A DNA stretch of 48,327 nucleotides. Origin: JAVJSD01 sp040219575. Lineage in GTDB: Bacteria; Planctomycetota; Planctomycetia; Pirellulales; Pirellulaceae. Positions 1-9,452 of this stretch are shown in pieces. Where the stretch lies: contig JAVJSD010000133.1 in NCBI GenBank assembly GCA_040219575.1, forward strand, positions 1 to 48,327. Reading direction: 5' to 3'. The position numbers and the translations under genes are program-made. How positions within the stretch are numbered: position 1 is the stretch's first letter; each line of letters opens with the position of its first letter. Below the pieces are notes generated by a model, which worked only from the letters and a program-made list of their open reading frames with translations, was not told the DNA's origin and did no database searches.

Positions 1-225
1 GGGCTGAAGCCCGAATGACCGGGTAAGGGCCGTGAACGGCCCTGAGGCGGAAAAGCGCCGGCGACTCGCAAGCCCGGCGTGAACGCCGGGCCTAACACCG
101 CCTGCGGCGGAAAAGGACCGTGAACGGCCCTCAGTCACAAATCGCCTTTCCTCAAAAAGCATCCCACTGCTCAACGCGGACGTACCGTTGTGACCTTACG
201 TGTCGTTCAAACTAGCCCACTGCCC
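1..225. repeat. Intergenic repeat module, inverted copy at 36.9-37.2 kb
   Basis: The first 225 bases match, in reverse complement, the stretch at about 36928-37165. The shared blocks include GGGCTGAAGCCC, GTGAACGGCCCTGAGGCGG, AAGCCCGGCGTGAACGCCGG, CACCGCCTGCGGCGGAAAA and CAAACTAGCCCACTGCC, in the same order. Several blocks are themselves small palindromes. There is no open reading frame of its own. By eye the copies are roughly 90% identical with small gaps. The left edge of the module is cut by the window. Confidence 0.85.
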
Positions 226-244
226 ACCGCCGTCGTCCGCCCCG

Positions 245-272
245 TTACAATTCGTGTTTGAACCCCTATACT
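245..272 (+). promoter_or_regulatory. Possible sigma-70-type promoter for the udg-purH pair
   Basis: TTACAA (245-250) and TATACT (267-272) are separated by 16 bases. The -10 box matches the consensus at 5 of 6 positions; the -35 box is poor. A start near 279 would give a leader of about 37 bases before the ATG at 316. This is a sequence match only. Confidence 0.4.
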
Positions 273-315
273 TGTTCCCTGCCAGGCGAATTCTCCGAAT
301 CTTCGGGAACTTTCG

Positions 316-1257
316 ATGAGCGACCGTGAGCCGCCGCCGCACGACGGACGTGCTGATACGGCGCGAGCTGACAACGCTCGGGCCGTCGTTCAGCGGTTGG
401 AGAGCCTGCGTCGCGCGGGAGTCACCGACCTGCGGCGCGTCGCTCCAGTGGCCGCCGCGCCGGCGGAGGCCGTCGCGAAGGCCCAGGCGGAATTGACCCC
501 CGACCGCCACGCCGCGGCGCTGCCGATTTCGCCGCCGGCGGAGGCGCCCGCGCGACGCTCCGCCGCGGAGAGCGCTTCGTCTGTCGAACCGACTCCGCCC
601 CCCTTGGAAACCGCTCGACCTCTAAGCCCCCCCGACTCGATGCCGCCGCAATCGCACGCCGCTCGCTGCACCGCCCTGGCCGCCCTTCAGGGCCGCGTGT
701 CGGCCTGCACGCGCTGCACCGAACTCGCTCAGACGCGGACCCAAACGGTGTTCGGAGTCGGCAATCCCCAGGCCAGACTCGTCTTTCTGGGCGAGGCGCC
801 GGGCGCCGACGAGGACCGTCAGGGCGAACCGTTCGTCGGCCGGGCCGGCAAACTGCTCAACGACATCATCAACGCCTGCACGTTTCGCCGCGAGGATGTG
901 TACATCCTCAACATCCTCAAGTGCCGTCCGCCGGGCAACCGCAATCCCTCGCCGCAGGAAGCGGACAACTGCGAGGAATACCTGCATGGGCAGCTCGACA
1001 TCATTCAGCCCGAGTACATTTGCTGCCTGGGGGCGGTGGCGGCGACCAACCTGCTTCAGACCACGGCGCCGATCGGCAAGCTGCGGGGTAGTTTCCACGA
1101 CTACCGCGGCATCAAGGTCGTCGCCACCTACCATCCGGCGTATCTGCTGCGCAATCCCGCCGCCAAGCGGCACACCTGGGACGACATGAAGATGCTGTTG
1201 CGCGACATGGGCGTCGAAATCCCCGACCACACCAAGAACCAAAGTCCAAAGCGATGA
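316..1257 (+). CDS. Uracil-DNA glycosylase, family 4 (iron-sulfur type)
   Basis: Removes uracil from DNA as the first step of base excision repair. The catalytic domain fills residues about 125-300. It has the four cluster cysteines of family 4: Cys131 and Cys134 (CTRC), Cys203 (LKCRPPGNRNP) and Cys219, with 15 residues between the last two. The active-site motif GEAPG is at 159-163 and the HPAYLLRN motif at 273-280. The first 120 residues are a low-complexity Ala/Pro/Arg-rich tail, as often seen in GC-rich relatives. The stop codon overlaps the purH start (ATGA), so the two genes are probably translationally coupled. Family 4 enzymes are usually around 200 residues; the extra length here is the N-terminal tail. 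The start could lie further downstream than 316. Confidence 0.9.
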   Translation: MSDREPPPHDGRADTARADNARAVVQRLESLRRAGVTDLRRVAPVAAAPAEAVAKAQAELTPDRHAAALPISPPAEAPARRSAAESASSVEPTPPPLETARPLSPPDSMPPQSHAARCTALAALQGRVSACTRCTELAQTRTQTVFGVGNPQARLVFLGEAPGADEDRQGEPFVGRAGKLLNDIINACTFRREDVYILNILKCRPPGNRNPSPQEADNCEEYLHGQLDIIQPEYICCLGAVAATNLLQTTAPIGKLRGSFHDYRGIKVVATYHPAYLLRNPAAKRHTWDDMKMLLRDMGVEIPDHTKNQSPKR

Positions 1258-2822
1258 GTGATCGAAAGATCCGGCGGGCCTTGATCAGCGTCAGCGACAA
1301 ACTGGGGCTGGCCGATTTCGCGCGTGGCCTGGCGAGCGCGGGAATCCGCATCTACAGCACCGGCGGCACGCGCCGCCATCTGGAGAACGAGGGCCTCGAC
1401 GTCGAGGATATCTCCGCCTACACCGGCTTCCCCGAGATGATGGACGGCCGGTTGAAGACGCTGCACCCCAAGGTCTTCGGCGGCATCCTCTGCCGCCCGG
1501 ATCGCGTGGACGACATGGAGGCGCTCGACGAGCACGACATCCTCTCGTTCGAGTTGGTGGTGGTGAACCTCTACCCGTTCGAGGCCACGATTTCGCGGCC
1601 CGGCGTCACGTCGGAGCAAGCGGTCGAACAGATCGACATCGGCGGACCCAGCCTGGTTCGCGCGGCGGCCAAGAACCACGCCTTTGTCACGGTCGCGACC
1701 CGTCCCGAGCAGTACAGCGCGATCCTGGAGCAGGTCAACGCGACCGGAGCGACGACGCTCGACCTGCGCCGCCGACTGATGCGCGAAGCGTTCGGGCACA
1801 CGGCCGTCTACGACCGCGTGATCGCCGACTACTTTGCAAGTCAGGCGACCGACGATGAGTATCCGGCGAACTTGAATCTCCCCCTCAAGCGGAAGGCGGA
1901 GTTGCGCTACGGCGAGAACCCCCATCAGCAGGCGGCGGTCTATTCGTTGCCGGGATGCCGCGTGGCCAACATCGTGTCGGCCCGGCAGATTCACGGCAAG
2001 GAGCTCTCGTACAACAACCTGCTCGATCTGGACAGCGCCCTGGCGATCGTCCGCAACCTGCTGCGGCCCGCCTGCTCCGTCATCAAACACAACAATCCGT
2101 GCGGCGCCGCCGTCGGCGGTTCGCTGAGCGAAGCGGTGCAAAAGGCGCTCGACGGCGATCCGCTGAGCGCGTTCGGTTCGGTGCTGGCGATGAACCGCAC
2201 GATCGACGAGGCCACGGCCGAAGTGCTCGCCGCCCCGGGACTGTTCATCGAGGCGATCGTCGCCCCCGACTTCGAAGCGGCCGCGGTGGGAATTCTCACC
2301 ACCCGCCCCAAGTGGAAGAACAACGTGCGGCTGATGCAGGTCGGCCGGCTCGACGAGTCGCCGCCGTCGCGACACTACCGCTACGTCGAAGGGGGAATGC
2401 TCGTGCAGCAAGCCGACGTGCTGCCCGATCCGGAGAGCCAATGGCAACTGGCCACGCGCACGCCGCTGTCGGAGCCACTTCGCGAGGAGTTGCGTTTCGC
2501 CTGGTCGCTGGTGCGTCACGTGAAGTCGAACGCCATCGTGCTGTCGCGCGACGGGGCGTTGTGCGGCGTCGGCGCGGGCCAGATGAGCCGTGTCGATTCG
2601 GTGGAGATCGCCATCAACAAAGCCGGCCGGCGAAGCGCGGGAGCGGTGCTCGGCAGCGACGCCTTCTTCCCCTTTCCGGACTCGATCGAGCGGGCCGCCA
2701 AGGCGGGGATTGCGGCGGTCATTCAGCCGGGTGGTTCGAAGAACGACGCCGAAGTCATCGCCGCCTGCGACGCCCACGGCATCCCGATGATCCTCACCGG
2801 CCGCCGGCATTTCAAACATTAA
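1254..2822 (+). CDS. purH: Bifunctional AICAR formyltransferase / IMP cyclohydrolase
   Basis: Catalyses the last two steps of purine synthesis, AICAR to FAICAR to IMP, in the cytosol. The 522 residues match the usual length. The N-terminal cyclohydrolase domain shows SVSDKLGL and YSTGGT near residues 12-39 and MDGRLKTLHPKVFGG at 63-77. The transformylase domain shows RYGENPHQQAA at 218-228 and the catalytic KHNNPCG at 278-284. The C terminus ends with IQPGGSKNDAEVI and the typical TGRRHFKH. The start ATG overlaps the stop of the glycosylase gene upstream. Downstream lie paired palindromes and then a convergent gene. Confidence 0.98.
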   Translation: MSDRKIRRALISVSDKLGLADFARGLASAGIRIYSTGGTRRHLENEGLDVEDISAYTGFPEMMDGRLKTLHPKVFGGILCRPDRVDDMEALDEHDILSFELVVVNLYPFEATISRPGVTSEQAVEQIDIGGPSLVRAAAKNHAFVTVATRPEQYSAILEQVNATGATTLDLRRRLMREAFGHTAVYDRVIADYFASQATDDEYPANLNLPLKRKAELRYGENPHQQAAVYSLPGCRVANIVSARQIHGKELSYNNLLDLDSALAIVRNLLRPACSVIKHNNPCGAAVGGSLSEAVQKALDGDPLSAFGSVLAMNRTIDEATAEVLAAPGLFIEAIVAPDFEAAAVGILTTRPKWKNNVRLMQVGRLDESPPSRHYRYVEGGMLVQQADVLPDPESQWQLATRTPLSEPLREELRFAWSLVRHVKSNAIVLSRDGALCGVGAGQMSRVDSVEIAINKAGRRSAGAVLGSDAFFPFPDSIERAAKAGIAAVIQPGGSKNDAEVIAACDAHGIPMILTGRRHFKH

Positions 2823-2937
2823 GTAGGGCAGGCATCCTGCCTGCCTTTGGCGGGGGGCTGGCAGCCTTGAAGGGCGTTCTACAAAGCAAGTAGGGCAGCC
2901 ATTCTGCCTGCCATGGCAGCCTGGAAGGCTGCCCTAC
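2823..2937. repeat. Two palindromic repeats between convergent genes
   Basis: Two related elements start with GTAGGGCAG. The second (2890-2937) has perfect 11-base ends, GTAGGGCAGCC and GGCTGCCCTAC, around an inner palindrome. The first (2823-2881) is a degenerate copy ending in TTCTAC. They sit between the convergent stops of purH and the hydrolase gene, so the hairpins could end or protect transcripts from both sides. There is no T-run, so intrinsic termination is uncertain. A fragment of the same family (GGCAGGCTGGAAGCCTGCC) occurs near 31107. Confidence 0.7.
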
Positions 2938-2943
2938 GGAGCG

Positions 2944-3825
2944 TCACAGGCTGGTGCGGTCGGTCGAGCGCGGATCGTCGACCAATTCGCCGCTGTGCAG
3001 GGCGCCGGCCATGGCGTTGTCGCGCCACGCGCCGGGCGCGTCCCAAAACTCCTCGGCGGGGTCGATCGTGGATAGCAACACCTCCGCCTGGTGTTCGGGC
3101 GATTGTCCCGCGATGCGGCCGTCGGGCGACACGAAGAAACTCGGCCAGGAGCTGAATCGCGCCGTGCTGTTGACGGCGCTGATCCAGAAATGGTTCGACG
3201 CGGCGCGGCAACGCATGGTGGCGGGGACGATCTCCTTCCAGATGTTGCCGTGCAGGTGCGTCTCTTCGTCGCGGCGCGCATTATGAAAAGACTGAAACAC
3301 GACCTGCACCCCGCGGCGTTTCAGGTCGCGATAGAGCTCCGGAAAGCGGTAGTCGTAGCAGATCAGCACGCCGCACTGAAAGCCGTCGAGTTGGAAGACC
3401 GTGGCATGGTCTCCCGGACTGTAGTGCCGCAGGTCGTGCTCGGCCGTCGGCTGCAGCGTGCCGGTGCAGAAACGCTTGTCGTAACGTTCGACGATGCTTC
3501 CGCGATCATCGATCACGTACACGCTATTGTGGGGCCGCTTGTCGTCGCTGAGGCGGTGCGTCGATCCCAGCAGCACCCAGATGCTGTGCCGCGCTGCGGC
3601 CTGGCAGACTTCGCGCGAGGCCGCCTCCAGCCGGCGCCAGTCGATTCCCGAGGTCGAGTCGAGATCGACGCCCGCATAGCCGGAGAGCGCTGCTTCGGGG
3701 AAATGCGCCAGCCGGGCGCCGCGCGACGCCGCCTCCGCGATCTGCGCCAGCACGTGCTGCAGATTGACGTCGATATCGCCGTCGACGGGAAATTGGCAGC
3801 CCGCGACGCACAGCGGCTTGTTCAC
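2944..3825 (-). CDS. Carbon-nitrogen hydrolase (nitrilase superfamily)
   Basis: A nitrilase-fold amidase of 293 residues. The catalytic triad is visible: Glu44 in HFPEAALSGY, Lys117 in RYDKRF and Cys156 in LICYDYRFPE. The substrate cannot be read from sequence; the family covers amidases, N-carbamoyl hydrolases and carbamoylputrescine-type enzymes. The start codon overlaps the stop of the large TPR gene upstream on the same strand by four bases, so the two are probably co-translated. There is no signal peptide, so it is probably cytosolic. Confidence 0.92.
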   Translation of the reverse strand: MNKPLCVAGCQFPVDGDIDVNLQHVLAQIAEAASRGARLAHFPEAALSGYAGVDLDSTSGIDWRRLEAASREVCQAAARHSIWVLLGSTHRLSDDKRPHNSVYVIDDRGSIVERYDKRFCTGTLQPTAEHDLRHYSPGDHATVFQLDGFQCGVLICYDYRFPELYRDLKRRGVQVVFQSFHNARRDEETHLHGNIWKEIVPATMRCRAASNHFWISAVNSTARFSSWPSFFVSPDGRIAGQSPEHQAEVLLSTIDPAEEFWDAPGAWRDNAMAGALHSGELVDDPRSTDRTSL

Positions 3826-6800
3826 GGCGTCTCCAGGGGAGTTTTGTCGCTGGGAGTCTTATCGCTGGAGTTGTCTTCCATCGGCTTGCTTTCCGCGCGG
3901 ACCGATCGCTGCGCGTCGCGGTACGTCCAGTCCAGGATCTCCGACTCGCCGACCCGCACTGGCTCTCCCTGCTGGTAGCGGGAGTCGAGTAGCGAGTCCT
4001 CCAGGAGGCGGCCGGTGTATCGCCACGTGCCGTAGTCGCCGCGATCGATCCGCTCGACGTCGATCCACACGGGCTCGATCGTTTCTCCCAGCGACCAGGT
4101 GGTGAGAACCCATAGGTCGGCTTCGGGCGGGGCGCCGCGAAACGCCGCGCGGAACTCGGGCAGCGTCTCACAGGCCGACTTGTTCGCCTCGGCACGCGCC
4201 GACCACCACACGTCGTCACGGTAGAGGTAACAGTCCGCACCGACCTGCTCCACGGCGGCCGCGACATCGGGCGACGCGAGTGCGGCCGCGCACTGGTCGG
4301 CGGAGACGAGCAGGTCGTCGGTTTCGAAGTGCGCGGCGAGGCAATCGAGTTGCGGAAGCAAGGCCGCCGCGATTTTTTCGACCACCTGCATCGATTCTTC
4401 CGCCGCGCCCCGATCGAGCGCGGTGATCGTCAGCCAAGCTTGGTGCTCCAGCAGCGCGCGCTCCAACTCGGGATTCGTCAACGCGAAACTGCGGGCGGCT
4501 TCCTCGCTGAGAAAAGGCGCGGCGCAGCAGGCGACGCCGATGCGATCGTCGCCCGTGCTGATAACAAAGGATTCACACTTTGGGCCGAATTCGAGCGAGG
4601 GCAGCGGCGTCACCTCGAAATCGCTGTCCAAAACACCTTCGAGTTTCTGCTTGAGTTGCTCCGCGTCGAATGTGGCGGCGCTGTCCAAGAGCAGGGTGAT
4701 TTGTTGTGTCGAATACCCGGTGCGCAGTTCGCTCGGAAACCGGCGCCGCAGATCGAGGTACTGCGGGTCGCGGAACTTTTCGCCAACCAGGTCGTCGAGA
4801 TAGATCGTGGACATCGAATACGCGCCTTCGCTGGCGTGGAACTCCTCCAGGTTGCGCTCGATCGTGGGGCGGTCGCCGGTGAAAATGGCGGTCAGCAAGA
4901 GCGGCTTGATGAATCCGTATTCGTCGTCGAGTTTCGCGGCCAGCGTCGCCGCCCGCGCCGTCTCGTTCGCCCTCAGCATGCTCTTGACGATCAACGCCGC
5001 CGACTGCTTGCTCTGCCAATTGGGGCCCTCGAAATTCTCGCCGGGCCAGTCGGAGAACTGATCGACCAGCTTCTCGTATTCGCCGCTTTCCCACAGATGC
5101 TGGATCCTGTAGTAGTCGAGCGACGGCGACACGGATCTCGTGCTGCGCTGGAATTGCAGCAACTTTCCCAGTTCCTCGAGTCGCCGCTCGGCGAGCAACC
5201 GCGCGGCGATGCCCGCGAATTCGTCGTCGCGATCCTCGAGCTGTTGGAATTGCGTAACCAGGTTCCCCGCCTCGAGCGCCAATTCGACGCGAGTTCGGCG
5301 GCAACGGCTGCTCAACGCTTCATCCTCGACGTTGACCTGCTCGGCGATCTTCAAGAATCGCAGGGCCAGGTCGTGGTCCTGTTCAAGCTGGCAAGCCAGC
5401 GCTTCGTAAAATGGGACCCACGGGTCGCCCGGCGCATCCTTTCGGCGCTCCAGCGCGAGATCGCGCAAGATTTGCGGCTTCTTGTCGGCCACGCAGAGAT
5501 CGGCGACCGCCTGAAACGCCACGTCGCTGCGCTGCATGTCGGCGTACGCCTTCAGGTGCTTGTCCTGCTTCGCCATCACCCACGCCAATCGCTCGCGGAG
5601 GCTGGATTGTTCGTACTCGTCCGCGATCGTCGGCAGTCGCGATTTGGCGAGCTTTTCGGCCAGCGGATACTGCTGTTGGCGAATGAGCAAGTCAACCTCG
5701 TAATAGCTCAGCCAGGCCGCATCCGGATGCTTCTCGCGATGCGCGGCCAGCACGCGCGCGAACTCGTCGTCGGAGATGTCGTAATCGCCCTCGTCGTAGG
5801 CGCCGGTCAAATAGTCGTACGCCACTTCCGGCTCCGGCGCGCGAAGGTAGCCGTCGTAGGCCTTTTCCGCGGCCATCATGCAATCGAGGTACTCGTATAG
5901 CCAGGTGGACTTGGCGTCTTCGTCCTCGTCGTCCGCGTACAGGGCCAGGTACATCTCGGCCGCCTGGTCGTACTCCTCGGCGTTGTAGAGTTCGACCGCC
6001 CGCGCTCGTCGGAGCAGCAGGGAATCCGGGGCGAGTTCCGAGATCAGCTCGACGAGGGCGCGGCGGACCGACGCGTCCGCCCGATAAGCGTATTCGTCGA
6101 ATAGGCTTTTTGCGGTCGCGAGCGGATCTTCGCTGCGGCGGATGTAGTCGATCAACTCGCCGGTCCGCTCCGGGGGCAGCGCGTCGGCCAACCAGGAGAA
6201 GGCGACGTCGTCCGAGGGGTGGATGTCGAGCAGCTTCATCCATTGCTCGGCCGCCTCCTCGCGCCGCCCCAAGGCGTCGTACGCCCGGCCCCTCAGGTAC
6301 ATCACGTTGGGACTGTCTCCCAGCAGCGCCTCGAGCTCGTCGACGGACTCCAGCACGCGCAGGTACTGCCCAAATTCCTCGCGAGCCAGGGCCTGGCCAT
6401 ACACGCCTCCCGGCAGCGCCTGCGCGTCGCGCACCTTCCGCGACCAGGCGAGCAGCTTCGGCGATCGGCCGGCCCGGGACCAGGCGTAGGCCAGGTGGAT
6501 GGCGTAGTTGTCGACGACCGCGGGGTGGACCAAACGGTGTTCGGCGCGACGCAGCAGTACGAAGGCCGCGTCGTTCTCGCCCAGTTCAATCTGGGCGTCG
6601 GCATCGGCGGTCTCTTGAACTCCCGCCAGGTACTCGTCCCACTGCGGCGTGTCGCCGTAGGCGAGCGCCTTGGCCCACTGCAGCGAATCCCGATCGTCGA
6701 ACCGCGTGTACTCCCGATCGTACACCTTCCAGCGCCGGCCCGCGCGGACCAACCACATCCGGTATTCGAACAGCTCGCCCGCTTGATCCCACAGGCCGAC

Positions 6801-7373
6801 ATGCAGCTTCGCCTCCCTCCTCGAAGGCGAAAGCTCGGCATGCAGCAGCGCGTGCGAGCTCCAATCCTCGACATGCTGCGACTGCTCGGCGATTTGATCC
6901 CGCAGCAGTTGTTCGTCGAAGTAGGTCAGCGAGGGCGTCATGGGGTAGGACTTGATCTGCTGGATCGTCCGCTCGACGTCGAGAATCTCGCGCAGACGAT
7001 CCGGGTCGCCGTCGTGGCAGACCTCGACATACTCCGCCAGAAAACGCTCCAGGCCGTTGAGCGTCGGCCCGGATACCCCGACGTCCCGGGCGCCGAACCC
7101 CGCCACCAGATCGCGACGACGCTCTTCGTCGGATTCCGCGGCCCACTGCTGATCGGCGGTGTCGGCTGGCTGCGCGACGCCCGGAAGTCCCTTCCACCGC
7201 AGCAGCACGGCCATCCCGCCGACGCCGACGCATAGCAGCACCGCCAGACCGCCCAGGATCAACCACGGCAGGCCTCGGCCGGGGCCCCGTTGGGGCGGCC
7301 TTTGAAACTGCTGACTGGGATGGGGTGGAAACGAGTCTTGAAACGACGGTTGCGAAGGCTGCCAGTGAGACAT
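3822..7373 (-). CDS. Large membrane-anchored TPR-type protein with a DUF2314-like C terminus
   Basis: A 1183-residue protein. Residues 1-35 are Pro/Gln/Ser-rich and end in basic residues. One membrane helix follows at about 36-59 (LPWLILGGLAVLLCVGVGGM). Most of the remainder consists of helical, tetratricopeptide-like repeats, for example around DALGRREEAAEQWMKLLDI. Near residues 1060-1160 the stretch DLWVLTTWSLGETIEPVW followed by GESEILDWTYRD resembles DUF2314 (YegJ-like) domains; this is an inference from pattern only. The short N-terminal tail suggests a type II topology with the repeats outside the membrane. The acidic C terminus carries a short DKTPSDKTP repeat. It overlaps the hydrolase gene by four bases. 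Function unknown; a scaffold role is plausible. Confidence 0.85.
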   Translation of the reverse strand: MSHWQPSQPSFQDSFPPHPSQQFQRPPQRGPGRGLPWLILGGLAVLLCVGVGGMAVLLRWKGLPGVAQPADTADQQWAAESDEERRRDLVAGFGARDVGVSGPTLNGLERFLAEYVEVCHDGDPDRLREILDVERTIQQIKSYPMTPSLTYFDEQLLRDQIAEQSQHVEDWSSHALLHAELSPSRREAKLHVGLWDQAGELFEYRMWLVRAGRRWKVYDREYTRFDDRDSLQWAKALAYGDTPQWDEYLAGVQETADADAQIELGENDAAFVLLRRAEHRLVHPAVVDNYAIHLAYAWSRAGRSPKLLAWSRKVRDAQALPGGVYGQALAREEFGQYLRVLESVDELEALLGDSPNVMYLRGRAYDALGRREEAAEQWMKLLDIHPSDDVAFSWLADALPPERTGELIDYIRRSEDPLATAKSLFDEYAYRADASVRRALVELISELAPDSLLLRRARAVELYNAEEYDQAAEMYLALYADDEDEDAKSTWLYEYLDCMMAAEKAYDGYLRAPEPEVAYDYLTGAYDEGDYDISDDEFARVLAAHREKHPDAAWLSYYEVDLLIRQQQYPLAEKLAKSRLPTIADEYEQSSLRERLAWVMAKQDKHLKAYADMQRSDVAFQAVADLCVADKKPQILRDLALERRKDAPGDPWVPFYEALACQLEQDHDLALRFLKIAEQVNVEDEALSSRCRRTRVELALEAGNLVTQFQQLEDRDDEFAGIAARLLAERRLEELGKLLQFQRSTRSVSPSLDYYRIQHLWESGEYEKLVDQFSDWPGENFEGPNWQSKQSAALIVKSMLRANETARAATLAAKLDDEYGFIKPLLLTAIFTGDRPTIERNLEEFHASEGAYSMSTIYLDDLVGEKFRDPQYLDLRRRFPSELRTGYSTQQITLLLDSAATFDAEQLKQKLEGVLDSDFEVTPLPSLEFGPKCESFVISTGDDRIGVACCAAPFLSEEAARSFALTNPELERALLEHQAWLTITALDRGAAEESMQVVEKIAAALLPQLDCLAAHFETDDLLVSADQCAAALASPDVAAAVEQVGADCYLYRDDVWWSARAEANKSACETLPEFRAAFRGAPPEADLWVLTTWSLGETIEPVWIDVERIDRGDYGTWRYTGRLLEDSLLDSRYQQGEPVRVGESEILDWTYRDAQRSVRAESKPMEDNSSDKTPSDKTPLETP

Positions 7374-7529
7374 GGCCCCGAAGATCCTGCGTCAAGCGTG
7401 GCGATGCGATAACCGCACCGCGGCGACGCCGGGGCTGAAGCAAGCCACGCCTGTGCCGCGATGACCGACCACCAGTCTAGCGGATCGGCATTTCGCCCCC
7501 AAGCGTTTGCGCGGTCGGCGTGTAAAAAA

Positions 7530-7778
7530 TCAGCGGTATCCGCCGCCCACGCCGACGCTGCTTTCGATTTCGCGGCCGCTGGGGCTGAGGCTGAAGGGTG
7601 CGGGGCCGTTGTCCCGCGTCGAACGCGAGGGCGACGACGGCGTCTCGATGTCGAGTTGAAGTTCGTCGCTGGGAGTCGCCTCCTCTTCGCGCTGGCGATC
7701 CATCATCGCACAACCGCTGGTCAGTCCAGCCAGCGGCGCCAACAGGACAACGCTGAGCAGCGCGAGACGTCGTATCAT
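7530..7778 (-). CDS. Small lipoprotein
   Basis: An 82-residue protein. I chose the ATG at 7778 because it begins a clean lipoprotein signal: MIRRLALLSVVLLAPLAGL followed by the lipobox TSGC, with an AAGG-type ribosome site just upstream. An extension to 7865 would put an Arg-rich tail in front of the signal. The mature part is acidic and Ser/Pro-rich, ends in a Gly-rich tail, and has no recognisable domain. It lies upstream of the large TPR gene on the same strand with a gap of about 156 bases and may belong to the same envelope unit. Function unknown. Confidence 0.7.
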   Translation of the reverse strand: MIRRLALLSVVLLAPLAGLTSGCAMMDRQREEEATPSDELQLDIETPSSPSRSTRDNGPAPFSLSPSGREIESSVGVGGGYR

Positions 7779-8014
7779 CGCCTTGATTCCTGATGCGACT
7801 CGTTTTCGCCCGCGAAACGTCGCGTGCGGCCTACGGGGGCGGCGAGAATCCCAGATCCCCGTCATGCGGTCCAGAGCAGATTCTCGCCGATCGACCTTGA
7901 CGCCGGCCCGCCACCAACAGTATTTACCCCAACGCCCGCCCTTGCGCGGGACTCGTCTCGCTGCTCATCGCGCGTTTCTCCATTCGAATCTCCTCATGCG
8001 ACGGAGGCGGCTTC

Positions 8015-9298
8015 ATGCCCCGCGACGCTCGACTTGCGCTCTGTTGGATAGCAACCCTCGCGGCATTGGCGGCCCACTGCGCGACGGCCGTCGGGCAGAC
8101 GCCCGCCCGCACCGCCGAGATGTCTTCGGAAACGCAGTACGAGGTCAAGCCGGCGGCCGCGACCACCGGAGGCGGCACGCTGCTTTTGACGATGATCGAG
8201 GCCCAGAAGGCGAACGAAATCAAGTTCTACTCGTCGCCGATCGGCAAGATGCTCACGAACATGCGCAAGCCGCTGAGCTTCATCACCGGCGGTCTGATTC
8301 AGCCCACCTCGCCCAAAGCCGTGGCGCAACACGCGGCCAACGGCGTGGCCAGCGGCGCGGCGAATTCTCCGTCGGGAGGCGCGGCCGCGAAAATCAAAGC
8401 CGACGCCGCCGCCGCCAAGCAACGGGCGGCGAATGTGCGGTTCCTGGGCACCGTCGATTGCCACTGGTATCCCGAGGCCGAAGCCGCGCTGATCGCATCG
8501 CTGCGGGCCGATCGCAGTGAATGCGTGCGGCACGAGGCGGCGCTGGCGCTGGGCCGCGGCTGCTGCTGCACGAAGAAAACCGTCGAGGCCTTGAAGATCT
8601 GCATCGCCGGCAGCAACCGCGATGGAAACCCTGGCGAAAACTCGCTCCGCGTGAAGATGTCGGCGTTCGAGGCGTTGCAGAACTGTCTGGCGAACTGCGC
8701 CGGCGGACTCGATGCGTCGCCTCCACCCGCGCTGCGGCCAGAGTATCCCGCGGCGCCGCTCGCCCCGCAGGAGTCGGCCGGAAACGCCGACGCGACCACC
8801 GAGGCGCATGTCTTGCCCGACTACTACCGGCAGGTCGAGTCTCGGCCCTGGTCGAGCGTGGTGGGCGAGGCGCAGCAACTGGTGGCGAGGATCGACGCCC
8901 GACCGATGCCGTCGTTGAATGGCTATGGAACGGGGCGGCGGAATCTGTACGCGCTGTGGATGCAGTCGAGCCGACCGTCGGAGCAGCTCGCGCCGTCGCT
9001 CGCGCCGCAGCCGACTCCGGCCTTTGAACCGTACGATCCGAGCGACGCCACGTTCGTCGCCTCGCGTCCGGGCGCGCCGCCGCCAGGTTCCTCGCGGCCC
9101 GGCGCGCAGGATTCGACATTCGAGCCGCCGCCGAGCTACCCCAACAACTCTTCGGCCTACCCGCCGCCGGCCCCTGCGCCGTATGGAGCGGGAAATCTCC
9201 AACGCATCCCGCCCATCGACGCCGGCGCGCGGCGCGTCGACTACCAGCAACCGGCGCCGACGCCAGCCTATCCACCCGGCGCCTACGTGCCGCGCTAA
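8015..9298 (+). CDS. Secreted protein with a cysteine-rich HEAT-like segment
   Basis: A 427-residue protein. Residues 1-28 form a Sec-type signal peptide (LALCWIATLAALAAHCATA, then GQT). The middle, about residues 140-235, looks like two or three HEAT-type helical repeats (AALIASLRADRSECVRHEAALALG) interrupted by a cysteine-rich stretch (GRGCCCTKKTVEALKICIAG). The last 170 residues are low-complexity and rich in Pro, Ala, Ser and Tyr. No enzyme motif was seen. The ATG at 8015 is preceded by GGAGGCGG. It is divergent from the small lipoprotein gene. Function unknown. Confidence 0.75.
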   Translation: MPRDARLALCWIATLAALAAHCATAVGQTPARTAEMSSETQYEVKPAAATTGGGTLLLTMIEAQKANEIKFYSSPIGKMLTNMRKPLSFITGGLIQPTSPKAVAQHAANGVASGAANSPSGGAAAKIKADAAAAKQRAANVRFLGTVDCHWYPEAEAALIASLRADRSECVRHEAALALGRGCCCTKKTVEALKICIAGSNRDGNPGENSLRVKMSAFEALQNCLANCAGGLDASPPPALRPEYPAAPLAPQESAGNADATTEAHVLPDYYRQVESRPWSSVVGEAQQLVARIDARPMPSLNGYGTGRRNLYALWMQSSRPSEQLAPSLAPQPTPAFEPYDPSDATFVASRPGAPPPGSSRPGAQDSTFEPPPSYPNNSSAYPPPAPAPYGAGNLQRIPPIDAGARRVDYQQPAPTPAYPPGAYVPR

Positions 9299-9310
9299 GG
9301 CGAGGTGCAT

Positions 9311-9414
9311 CGTTTAACGGCAAGCCGCGCAGGCGACGACGCGCGCACGACCCGGAACCAGCCGGAAACGTCTCTGCAACGGTCCGCCGACGCCGACGGC
9401 TCGCCGTCATTGAG
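9311..9414. repeat. TTTAACGGCAAGCCG palindromic element, copy A
   Basis: A degenerate copy of a roughly 103-base element with inverted ends. It begins CGTTTAACGGCAAGCCGC; the right end has drifted (GACGGCTCGCCGTCATTGAG). The inner segment (CGCGCACGACCCGGAACC) matches the other copies. No coding capacity. Confidence 0.8.
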
Positions 9415-9452
9415 GCCCGCAATTCCAATGTCGACGAGGTAGCGAGGAATAT

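Noticed and set aside
1128..2819. A 563-codon open frame opposite purH
   Set aside because: It lies fully antisense to purH and has no recognisable protein features.
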